From Rhynchopus sp. YZ270_cl-10 (lineage: Eukaryota > Euglenozoa > Diplonemea > Diplonemida > Diplonemidae): a DNA stretch of 64,000 nucleotides. Where the stretch lies: NCBI GenBank assembly GCA_964035575.1, contig OZ037889.1, positions 620,001-684,000 on the forward strand, written 5' to 3'. Positions 56,501-64,000 of this stretch are shown here, in pieces. How positions within the stretch are numbered: the first letter of the stretch is position 1; the number at the start of each line of letters is the position of its first letter. The notes beneath the pieces were generated by a model. It ran no database searches, was not told the origin of the DNA, and was given only the letters and a program-made list of their open reading frames with translations. The position numbers and the translations under genes are program-made.

Positions 56501-57317
56501 CATCACAATACTGCCACCATTAGGGAGAAGGGACAACTTGCACGCAATGTTGGAGGGGACCACTGTGACCAGTGGTTTGAATGGGTTTTTATGAAGTTTT
56601 TGATATGTTTGGGAGGGGGGATGCACTGTGGCCAGGGGGTTGTGGGGATATGATATCACCACAACCCAACCTCTGGCCACAGTGTGTGGCGAAAGAAAAA
56701 AAAAAGTAAAAAAAAAAAACGAACCCAAAAACCAAGAGTACAGTCTGGGGATGTGCGGTCAAGAAGGCAAGCTTTTGTGCCCCTTTGTTGATATATTTTG
56801 TTTTTTTTTTTGGAAAACTTGGTTGTATTAGTGTAGACACCCGAGGATGAACTCCACTATATTTTTGTGTTTTGTTTTTACCTTCTAACTAGGTCGGTAA
56901 TCTCCCGCATTGTATCTATGTTTAAAGTGAACGACCTCGAGGATGCCGTCACGTTTAAACAAGCACCAGAAGAGCTGGGAATTGGAAACGTATGCGAGAG
57001 TCCAAAAAAGAAAAGAAAAAAGAAGAAGACAAAGAAACACCTAGTTCTTATACTTAGTTGAACCGTATGACCTAAGGAGCACAGACAAGGCGTCGCCCTA
57101 TTTGCCGACTGGCACTGCAAACCTTCCGTTCTTCACCACCTTTTTTTCTTTTTTGAAATTTTGGTCGTATCCGTGTAGACACCCAATAATGAGCTCCACT
57201 AACTTTCTTTTTTACCCCTTGCCCTTAAACTCAATCCCAGAGGTGAACGCCAAGGGGTGCACTTCACAAATTTCATTTTCTTTCCATTCAAAGAAGAGAA
57301 AGCACACAAGGACCGGG
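53151..57317. other. Long non-coding region with hairpins
   Basis: No supported gene in about 4.2 kb. Features: repeat ATACGCTCCCACTGACTACC at about 53702-53752; a CACCCCATCTTGG-family relic near 53911-53970; an imperfect inverted repeat at about 54375-54515; AGTGTAG modules at 54917-54962, 56032-56072, 56811-56863 and 57152-57205; a hairpin copy at 55447-55479; and two strong hairpins near 56473-56522 and 56624-56684. Confidence 0.5.
56473..56684. repeat. Two adjacent long-stem hairpins
   Basis: First hairpin: TAATGGTGGCAGTATT at 56473-56488 and its exact complement at 56507-56522. Second: CACTGTGGCCAG at about 56624 and CTGGCCACAGTG ending about 56684, with inner pairing GGTTGTGG/CCACAACC and ATATGATAT at the tip. 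Both stems would be very stable as RNA or cruciform DNA. Confidence 0.8.
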
Positions 57318-58486
57318 CAGGGCGCGCGCTAACTTTTCGGAAATTTCCCGAAAAAATGGATATCGGGTCCAAAAAAATGTACCTACAGGAAGTATGTGAA
57401 GGGGGGCAGAAAAATCAGGGTCATGTTACATTTCCGATAAAATCCCGGGCTGTAGTGGGGGATATATGGAAAAATGGACAAAATTTTGGTGACTTAAATT
57501 TTCACAAAATATGAACCCATACTCGTAAACAAGGGTCATTTTCAGGTCTTTCGGACACAGTACACAGTACACAGTACACAGTACACAGTACACAGTACAC
57601 AGTACACAGTACACAGTACACAGTACACAGTACACAGTACACAGTACACAGTACACAGTACACAGTACACAGTACACAGTACACAGTACACAGTACACAG
57701 TACACAGTACACAGTACACAGTACACAGTACACAGTACACAGTACACAGTACACAGTACACAGTACACAGTACACAGTACACAGTACACAGTACACAGTA
57801 CACAGTACACAGTACACAGTACACAGTACACAGTACACAGTACACAGTACACAGTACACAGTACACAGTACACAGTACACAGTACACAGTACACAGTACA
57901 CAGTACACAGTACACAGTACACAGTACACAGTACACAGTACACAGTACACAGTACACAGTACACAGTACACAGTACACAGTACACAGTACACAGTACACA
58001 GTACACAGTACACAGTACACAGTACACAGTACACAGTACACAGTACACAGTACACAGTACACAGTACACAGTACACAGTACACAGTACACAGTACACAGT
58101 ACACAGTACACAGTACACAGTACACAGTACACAGTACCGTGACTTCACCGGCCAACACCGGAAAACACCGGCAAACATGGTCAAAATCAGGTGGAATATA
58201 CATAAGTACATCATGGGGGGGTAGGGAACAGGTAGCGCCGCAGGCGCACGGTACCCAACTTTTTTCTTTTTTCTTTCCCCTTTTTTCTGCTTTCTTTTGA
58301 TTGCGCGAGCCGATTGCTCTCCACGGTGGGGTCACATGTGTGTCCAAAAACTATCTGAAGTGCCCTTACTGTACAACATGGGATTCTCTGATTTTCTTAA
58401 GGAAATCGTGTAATCAAAAAATTTTTGTACCGCGAAAAAACCTCGAAAAAACCGGGTGTGAGGGTGTGGATTTAGCGCGCGCCCTG
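57318..58486 (-). mobile_element. hAT-like element with heptamer array (copy 2), 1,169 bp
   Basis: Same element as at 32320-33175 in inverse orientation, with the same ends (CAGGGCGCGCGCTAA and TTAGCGCGCGCCCTG) and its own exact 8-bp target duplication GGACCGGG at 57310-57317 and 58487-58494. The non-array parts are nearly identical to copy 1; the length difference is almost all in the heptamer array. No transposase. Confidence 0.92.
57555..58137 (-). repeat. Heptamer minisatellite (TACTGTG on minus), about 83 units
   Basis: Nearly pure 7-bp array, about twice as long as the matching array in copy 1 (about 38 units). Open in all frames for the same reason and not protein-coding. Confidence 0.95.
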
Positions 58487-58494
58487 GGACCGGG

Positions 58495-60075
58495 CTATTC
58501 AAAAAAAAAAAAAAAAAACTTTCAAAAAAATACTGCAAACTGATTCTGTGGGGGCACACACACACACACCTTTGACCCCCACTGTGTCTTACTTTAGGGA
58601 ATATGAACGCAGAATCCTTTAAAGAAAGACCCCGGAAGTTTAAAAGGATAATTGGGAGGATGAACCTAAGCCGCGCTTAGTCATCGGATAAATCCCGACG
58701 AAATGCTCCTTGCTTGAGGGGGACACTCTAAAAAAAGTGGGAGGGAAAAAAATTTGAAAATTTGTAAGATGATCCTAAGCTCTCATTGTGTTTAGTCACC
58801 TTAAAAGGGGTGGAGTGTTTTTGACTTACAATTTGGGGGGGAAACAGTTGGGAAACAAAATGAAGATTGCACGGGAGTGAGAGTGTCAGGAGGGGCAGGC
58901 AGGTGTACACAAATTCCAACAATTTTTTTTTTCGAGAAATGGGGGGGGAAAAACACACACACGCGCAGATGAATGAGGTCGGTGTCTGTGGGGTCGGGGG
59001 GGCGGGAAAATCCGTCCAACTTCATCATTTTCGGCTTGATACTGAAAGGGGGGGGGGAATGTGGGACAGCTTCTGCATAGCACTGAGAGAGAGGCTAAAC
59101 AAAAAGCCCCTTTTTTTGAATTTGGGGTCGGTGTTGCTATCATTCGAAACACCACAACTGGATACAAGGCAGCATGGATGCCCAGAATATCCAAATAACA
59201 ATACAAATGAACACTTGAAAGATGGGCCTCACAGGCACAACACATCTTCAAAAAAGCACTGCGATAACGTATCAAATGAACAGAGGGTGAACCACCGCGA
59301 GTCTCCAACAGGTGTTGTGAGCTTGCAGGTCAGATCACGTTTCACACCTCGTTTTTTTTATCTCGATTATCACGTCTTTACTCGTCTCCCTGTGGTTGGG
59401 TTTATGTTGTGTCGGCAGTCACTATATTATTAGGTAAAAAGATGTACTCGATATTGATGTAGCGGCTGCAGAGGTTCAGATGGATGTGGTACCTACGCAA
59501 CCCTTCAGGGGAAGACATTTATTTATTGCAATAAAAATGGCAGAAAATCATGCGTTGGGCCAACCCGAGGGTTGAAGCCGGGGCCTTGGATGATTTCTCG
59601 AGGCTTTGCTGCAGAGGGAGCGTGGGTCAGGCAAGTCCTACATGATTCTTAACTTCATGAGGAAGCTTCTGGACTTCATCGAGAGATGCCCGTCTCTGCC
59701 AACCAAAGCAACGAACAAACTGTGCTTGGCAGTATTTTGCGGCCGAGGTAATTGTGAAACTGGAGGTTTCACGAGTTGAGGCAGGTTAACCTAGATGGTA
59801 TTGTCAGCGAAACTGACCACTTTTCAACATGGTGGACACAAGTCGAAAATGTGACAGGGAGTACGGGATGCACAACATCGTGCGCCACAAAGAAATCGTC
59901 GAGTATAACCCCAAAATATATCCGTTTCGCTTGATCAGATCTCGACCGTTTGTTGCATTGCACGCTTCCACAGCACAAAAGAGGTAAAATGAAAAACATA
60001 TCGGTCTCTGATCTATCTGCGCGACGGATATATTTCCCCTAACACGCCATGTTTGGCCAGGGCCTCTCCAGCGCG
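58495..60075. other. Non-coding region with hairpins and a possible P-loop fragment
   Basis: AAGATGA-type hairpins at about 58660-58687 and 58766-58803 and a CATCT-type one at about 59217-59250. The part from 59550 to 60000 is GC-richer than the rest and holds a short coding-like relic (next entry). No complete gene. Confidence 0.45.
59594..59779 (+). pseudogene. Possible P-loop NTPase relic
   Basis: Short open stretch containing GSGKSYMILNFM, which matches a Walker A motif followed by a hydrophobic helix, then CLAVFCGRGN-type sequence. Pif1-like helicases have this order, but so do other P-loop families. Isolated and incomplete, so treated as a fossil fragment of unknown origin. Low confidence; could be chance. 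Confidence 0.2.
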
Positions 60076-61092
60076 TCAGTTCAAAAAAAAATCTGAAAAA
60101 TTTAAAAGACATACCCCTCCGGACTCGCACTTGCACTTGCAGGGGGTCAGCGCACCACAGATGTACATGTTGCAGCATGTGATGGAACAGCTGGTACCGT
60201 CACACTCCCAGGGCTGGTTCTGCTCGAAGAACATGTAGTCCAGGAGAAGCACGGTGGAGAGCAGCTGGATCTTCTTCTGCTGGTCGAGGCTGGGGTCCTT
60301 GAAGCTGAGGGTGAAGAGGTCGGAGTCGGTCATGATCTCTGCCATCGCCTGTCCGAGCGACTCGGGCTTCTCCTTGGTGATCATACCGACGCTGCCGTCA
60401 CCACCACCGTCGCCTCCGCTGATCGGGAAGTCCTGGTCGCAGCACATCTCTGTCATGCCTCCGAAGCAGCACATCGGGCCCTCGACTGTTGCGAAGGGCT
60501 CTGCGTCCTCGCTGCCCATCATGACCTGCACGGTGGGGGTGAAGAGACCACCACAGCAGGGCTGCTTGGTGACTCCGATGGGCTGGCCGTTCTCGTGGTC
60601 GGTGCCCATGTAGAGGGTGGACTCCTGCTGGCAGAAGGGCAGCCATGCGGGGCACTGTTGGCAGCATTTGAAGGGGCGGTGCGCAACCATGACCTGCTGC
60701 TGGGTTGCGACATCGGTGAAGTTGAGTTTGAGCTCGTGCGCGGGGTTGCAGCAGCAACGCCAGAGGAAGTCGCTGTCCTCCTTCACGTGGAGGAGCTTTT
60801 GGCCGGATGCTTGGTCAAAGATCTCGTAGTCGTTCGGCTGCTCGCAGCAGCACTCCGCACACGGACACACCCCACCCATGGTGTCACCTGCAGCCTCAAG
60901 CAAGCTGACCTTCTGCTTGATGCACAGCTTCTGCGCCATGCCAATGCGCGACAACGCGTCACCACCTCCACCCATCTGCCCCATCTGCTGCATCGGGTAG
61001 CCCTGGGGCATTCCTCCCTGCGGTGGGTACCCTCCTCCCTGCGGGGGGTACCCCGTCGGGGGGTATCCTGCTTGGGCAAGTGGCATCTGCAT
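60076..61092 (-). CDS. Phospholipid scramblase family protein
   Basis: About 338 residues from the ATG at 61090-61092, eight bases after a TATCAG. The N-terminus is a Pro/Gly/Tyr/Gln-rich tail (GYPPQGG repeats), typical of scramblases and LITAF-like proteins. Then comes the scramblase core: QKLCIKQKVSLLEA, the Cys-rich ECCCEQPNDYEIFD segment, LHVKEDSDFLWRCCCNP and the C-terminal STVLLLDYMFFEQ. Scramblases are linked to Ca-dependent lipid mixing across the plasma membrane and to nuclear roles; Cys clusters are usually palmitoylated. The C-terminus is Cys-rich (CKCKCESGG) and ends beside a GTATGT; a very short intron (GTATGT to TTTTCAG, 22 bases) would change only the last few residues. It lies about 210 bases downstream of the hydratase-family gene. 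Confidence 0.85.
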   Translation of the reverse strand: MQMPLAQAGYPPTGYPPQGGGYPPQGGMPQGYPMQQMGQMGGGGDALSRIGMAQKLCIKQKVSLLEAAGDTMGGVCPCAECCCEQPNDYEIFDQASGQKLLHVKEDSDFLWRCCCNPAHELKLNFTDVATQQQVMVAHRPFKCCQQCPAWLPFCQQESTLYMGTDHENGQPIGVTKQPCCGGLFTPTVQVMMGSEDAEPFATVEGPMCCFGGMTEMCCDQDFPISGGDGGGDGSVGMITKEKPESLGQAMAEIMTDSDLFTLSFKDPSLDQQKKIQLLSTVLLLDYMFFEQNQPWECDGTSCSITCCNMYICGALTPCKCKCESGGVCLLNFSDFFLN

Positions 61093-61300
61093 TTTGACGG
61101 CTGATAAAAAGAGTAAGACTGTGTTAAAATAAGAGCAAGAAAACAACGGTGTATTTGGCTTCTGATGGGTGTGTGTGTCAAAAAGAAAACTTAAAATACT
61201 TCTCAAAAAATAAATAAATGGGGGCTCTTTTGTCAACAAACAATCATCTTTCCCCGATTTTCCCCCCCATATTTCCCCTTTTCCCCCCCGGTAGTCACCC

Positions 61301-62950
61301 TTAGACATCCGGTGTAGTCGGTGGGAGCTGTTTCACGTTTTGAGTGACCTGTTTGTACTTCTCATTGGCATCGCGGAGTAGCGTGCGTTCTTCCTCTAGG
61401 TCAGCACCGTCGAGGAGCGGCTGCGACGCGTGGCGGTACTTATGCTTGACAAAGGAGGTCGACTGCGGGCTGTTCAGGAGGGGCTGGTTTGGCTTCCTTT
61501 CGAACAGCGCTGTGAAGGCGTGGTCCACATCCCACCCGATCCTCCCCCATGTCGAGCCCCACAGAACCGGCTCCAACCCCTTTCCAATGTCCTCATGCAA
61601 CGGAAGACTCATTGCGTGCGGATCCGTCAAGGTGCTCCAATCCTCAAGCGCACTCTTGAGAGCAGCCTTCTGCAGTCCTGCGGCGTAGGAGCGTCGTTCT
61701 GTCATGATTTTTGCATTGGTCCAAATCTTTTTGAGGTTACGCGACTCAATATCCGCAAGAAGCAGTTGGTCTGTGAACATCTCCGACACCGCAACGTTTT
61801 CCTTCATTCTGCGGATACCGTGCCTCCTCCAGGTAATCTCCCCATGTGTTCCCCCGAGACCAGAGTGGTCGTGTAGGTTTCCTTCTATGAAGGAGATTGC
61901 TTCGTTGTATGAGTCACCGGGTTTGCAGATGCAGTCAACAATGCCTAGGTCCATTGCTTCAGCGGAGGTGACCGGTTTGCTTGATGCGGTTAAGAGCAAC
62001 GCAGTTCTGGGAGAGGTGATATTCGCGAGACGCTGAGCCCCACCCCACCCAGGGGTGACCCCGTTGATTGTGTCCGCAAATTGCAGCATCGCGTCTTCAG
62101 AAGCAATGCGGAAGTCGCAGGACAGCGCAACCTCTGAAGCAGACCCTGCGGTGACCCCTTCCATAGCCGCGATCGTGATGATAGGAAGCTGGCTCAGCTC
62201 GAGTAGAATGGAGGACATATACCGACTCAGAATCAGCCCCTCATCCCCCTCAAACATCTCCTGATGAATCGATTTTGAGGTTCCAAAGCTGAAGTTCAGT
62301 CCACTCCCCCGGATGACCAACGCAAGCAGCTCGCTGTTTGTTTTGATCGAGCGGTTCACCATGCGCATCGCTTCCTCCAGCTGTTTCATCATTTCTCCGG
62401 TAATTGCATTCCCTTCTCCAATATTTTCGAGGTTCAGACACCAGACACCAGGAACCCCGGTTTCGGACACCATCCTCGCAGCGCCACCATCCTCAATACC
62501 GTCAAGAAGCTCTCTCCCTTGCTTGATAAAATCCAACACCGGGTCGTCCACTATAGGCTTATGCACGAGCACTGGGCGGGGGATTTCCTTCTCGGCGGGG
62601 TGCTGTGGTATGTCTTGACGAGACGCTGGCTCTGCGGCAAACAAACTGCCCGGCTGCCTGGGGCTGTCCACTACCTGTTCTGCAGATTCTTTCCCCTCTG
62701 CCAACTCGGTAGTGGTGGTGTGGGTGGCTGCGTCTGTCGCGCTGGCGGTACCCTCTAGCCTCTCCACCTCCACCTCCTCCTCCGCATACTCGAGAGCCAC
62801 CTGTTGCCTCATGGGAGGTGCAGGCCTGTAGTTCGGAGCGCGTGTGGGAACTGCCTGCGCCCTACGAGGTTCGGTAGAAAGACTAACCCCATCATGTACC
62901 GGCCCTGCCACAAAGTTCGACGCTATCCGCAAAATAATTGATTTCCGCAT
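61301..62950 (-). CDS. Enoyl-CoA hydratase/isomerase (crotonase) family protein, probably mitochondrial
   Basis: 549 residues from the ATG at 62948-62950 (an upstream in-frame ATG at 63070 would add 40 Pro/Ser-rich residues). I prefer the inner start because it begins MRKSIILRIASNF, a likely mitochondrial presequence, and lies 25 bases after a CTAG acceptor. Residues about 15-150 are a disordered Glu/Ala/Pro-rich extension unusual in the family. The crotonase fold follows: an oxyanion-hole segment (IRGSGLNFSFGTSKS), GVTAGSASEVALSCDFRIAS with Glu at the Glu144-like place, and LQFADTINGVTPGWGGAQRL, where the second acid (Glu164 of rat hydratase) seems absent. It may therefore be a decarboxylase, isomerase or hydrolase relative rather than a true hydratase. 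A helical C-terminal part of about 190 residues completes it. Confidence 0.8.
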   Translation of the reverse strand: MRKSIILRIASNFVAGPVHDGVSLSTEPRRAQAVPTRAPNYRPAPPMRQQVALEYAEEEVEVERLEGTASATDAATHTTTTELAEGKESAEQVVDSPRQPGSLFAAEPASRQDIPQHPAEKEIPRPVLVHKPIVDDPVLDFIKQGRELLDGIEDGGAARMVSETGVPGVWCLNLENIGEGNAITGEMMKQLEEAMRMVNRSIKTNSELLALVIRGSGLNFSFGTSKSIHQEMFEGDEGLILSRYMSSILLELSQLPIITIAAMEGVTAGSASEVALSCDFRIASEDAMLQFADTINGVTPGWGGAQRLANITSPRTALLLTASSKPVTSAEAMDLGIVDCICKPGDSYNEAISFIEGNLHDHSGLGGTHGEITWRRHGIRRMKENVAVSEMFTDQLLLADIESRNLKKIWTNAKIMTERRSYAAGLQKAALKSALEDWSTLTDPHAMSLPLHEDIGKGLEPVLWGSTWGRIGWDVDHAFTALFERKPNQPLLNSPQSTSFVKHKYRHASQPLLDGADLEEERTLLRDANEKYKQVTQNVKQLPPTTPDV

Positions 62951-63228
62951 TGTATTGCCTTCCCCACCCCCGCCTCTAGATTTGACGATGGAGGGAGAGA
63001 GGGAGGGGGGGAGAGGGGAAGGGGGGGAAAGTAAAGGAATATGGGTCGTGTCTTTGAATCTATATCTCATGTGGGGTGTTCTAGGTTTTATACTTTGGAG
63101 ATGGGAGAGAGAGGGGGGTGTCTCCTTGTTGTGTTTTTCCCACTTTTCTTTTGCATCAAATTCTTTTTTGACAACATGCCTGGGTTCTGCATCTCTAGGT
63201 CAAAGGTTAGGAATATTGTTGTTTTTTT

Positions 63229-64000
63229 CTAGGCATCGCTTCTTCGCAACTTTGAAACGAGACTCCGAATTTTTTTGAAGCTCTTCTTTTTCGGCACTGG
63301 GGCCTCTGTCATTTCCACTACTGGCAAAACCGAGGGGTGGAGGGCACGGACTGAAGCACGACGGGATTCTTCTGGCTTGAGTGCCGCCTCCTTTTCAACA
63401 TCAACCGACGTACGCCCTGGCATATCTTCAAGAATTTTGCGTATCTGCGGAACCACTTTGAAGTTGTATGGACGGCTTTGGAGGCACATTATTGTGATTG
63501 CCTTTTTCGCCATTCCTGTCATCTTTTTCCAGTTTACGAGAAGATTGATTTCTTTGCCGGGGCCTTTTACTACGGCAGAGGACTCTCCGGTTTCATGGCA
63601 TTTGACGAAGTGGTGCTGGAATTTTGCGAGAATTGGGATGCAAGGTTCGGTGCCGTGCATGGCCCCTTCTAGGATGTCGTTGTGCGGCTTGCTGTACCAT
63701 GGGTCACCGACCTGGCCGAGCTTGGCGAACATCTCTTGTTCGGAGACCCCGCAGTCGCCTGAGGGAATGCTTGAGAGGCGTTTCCCGATGGGTTCCTTGG
63801 TGGCGTTGAGTGTGCGGTGGTCGATGCCTGCGTAGATGGCCTGCGCCGCAGCAAGGTTGTTCATCTCCATGCAGTGGTACGCGATGCGCACAAAGTGGCG
63901 TTCGTAGTGTGCACGCTCCTTTTGGCTTTCGGGTGCAGTGATTTGGCTGGGCACCCAGTCATGGAGCTTTGCACTGACGCGGTCAATGGTGAAGCGGAGG
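63229..64000 (-). CDS. RasGEF catalytic domain protein (5' part off window)
   Basis: C-terminal 256 residues of a guanine-nucleotide exchange factor for Ras-type GTPases; the gene continues past the right edge. Visible RasGEF features: RFTIDRVSAKLHDWVPSQI, the helix RAHYERHFVRIAYHCMEMNN followed by LAAAQAIYAGIDHRTL (the conserved iA..c...nN...a.aI region), and EPCIPILAKFQHHF, matching the PciPylg block. The end is basic (KKKSFKKIRSLVSKLRR), possibly membrane- or phosphoinositide-binding. The stop lies at 63229, about 280 bases upstream of the hydratase-family start. In this family the domain sits near the C-terminus, as here. Confidence 0.85.
   Translation of the reverse strand, partial: LRFTIDRVSAKLHDWVPSQITAPESQKERAHYERHFVRIAYHCMEMNNLAAAQAIYAGIDHRTLNATKEPIGKRLSSIPSGDCGVSEQEMFAKLGQVGDPWYSKPHNDILEGAMHGTEPCIPILAKFQHHFVKCHETGESSAVVKGPGKEINLLVNWKKMTGMAKKAITIMCLQSRPYNFKVVPQIRKILEDMPGRTSVDVEKEAALKPEESRRASVRALHPSVLPVVEMTEAPVPKKKSFKKIRSLVSKLRRSDA

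Noticed and set aside
57426-58347. Frames of up to 281 codons on the minus strand
   Set aside because: Heptamer array of the second hAT-like copy.
60595-61104. Plus-strand 169-codon frame
   Set aside because: Antisense shadow of the scramblase gene.
1-64000. CRISPR arrays, bacterial operons or phage genes
   Set aside because: No spaced direct repeats of CRISPR type, no ribosome-binding sites; introns and gene content are eukaryotic.

Overview
This is nuclear DNA of a unicellular eukaryote that I cannot name from the sequence. The eukaryotic signs are GT-AG introns, an RFC4 clamp-loader subunit, a RasGEF domain, a phospholipid scramblase, WD40 proteins and large amounts of non-coding DNA full of homopolymer runs. 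Every gene I can support lies on the minus strand. Most starts have a pyrimidine tract ending in AG shortly upstream. Together these suggest long one-way gene clusters, possibly with spliced-leader trans-splicing or 5'-UTR introns; a euglenozoan such as a diplonemid is one candidate, by inference only.

Layout. 1-1.9 kb: 5' part of a KH/zinc-knuckle gene running off the left edge. 2.25-4.8 kb: two adjacent, homologous, roughly 1.2-kb palindromes bounded by G/C homopolymers. 5.2-6.2 kb: a 2-oxoglutarate oxygenase. 8.6-16.2 kb: a giant coiled-coil protein and a BSD-domain protein. 16.2-26 kb: no host gene, but several TIR elements, a hAT-type zinc-finger ORF and many short dispersed hairpin repeats. 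26-35 kb: two polytopic membrane proteins and RFC4, with a hAT-like element carrying a heptamer array between them. 35.5-38.4 kb: a 2.5-kb TIR element with a second heptamer array, and a mariner-type MITE. 39.5-40.8 kb: a WD40 protein. 41-51.4 kb: repeat-rich DNA with further TIR elements, one holding an acidic coding-like fragment. 51.9-53.2 kb: a second WD40 protein. 53.2-60 kb: repeats and a second copy of the heptamer hAT-like element. 60-64 kb: scramblase, an enoyl-CoA hydratase-family protein and a RasGEF cut by the right edge.

How it fits together. The genes are housekeeping or signalling genes with no evident shared pathway; they look like ordinary chromosomal neighbours. The unusual content is the mobile and repeated DNA. 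Several TIR elements have exact 8-bp target-site duplications readable here (16.5, 24.5, 32.3, 50.4 and 57.3 kb). Heptamer arrays of related sequence sit inside different elements, and families of very short hairpins keep their stems while changing sequence.

Limits: all family assignments come from reading motifs. Splice sites are inferred from frame, phase and GT-AG signals. No database search or folding was run.
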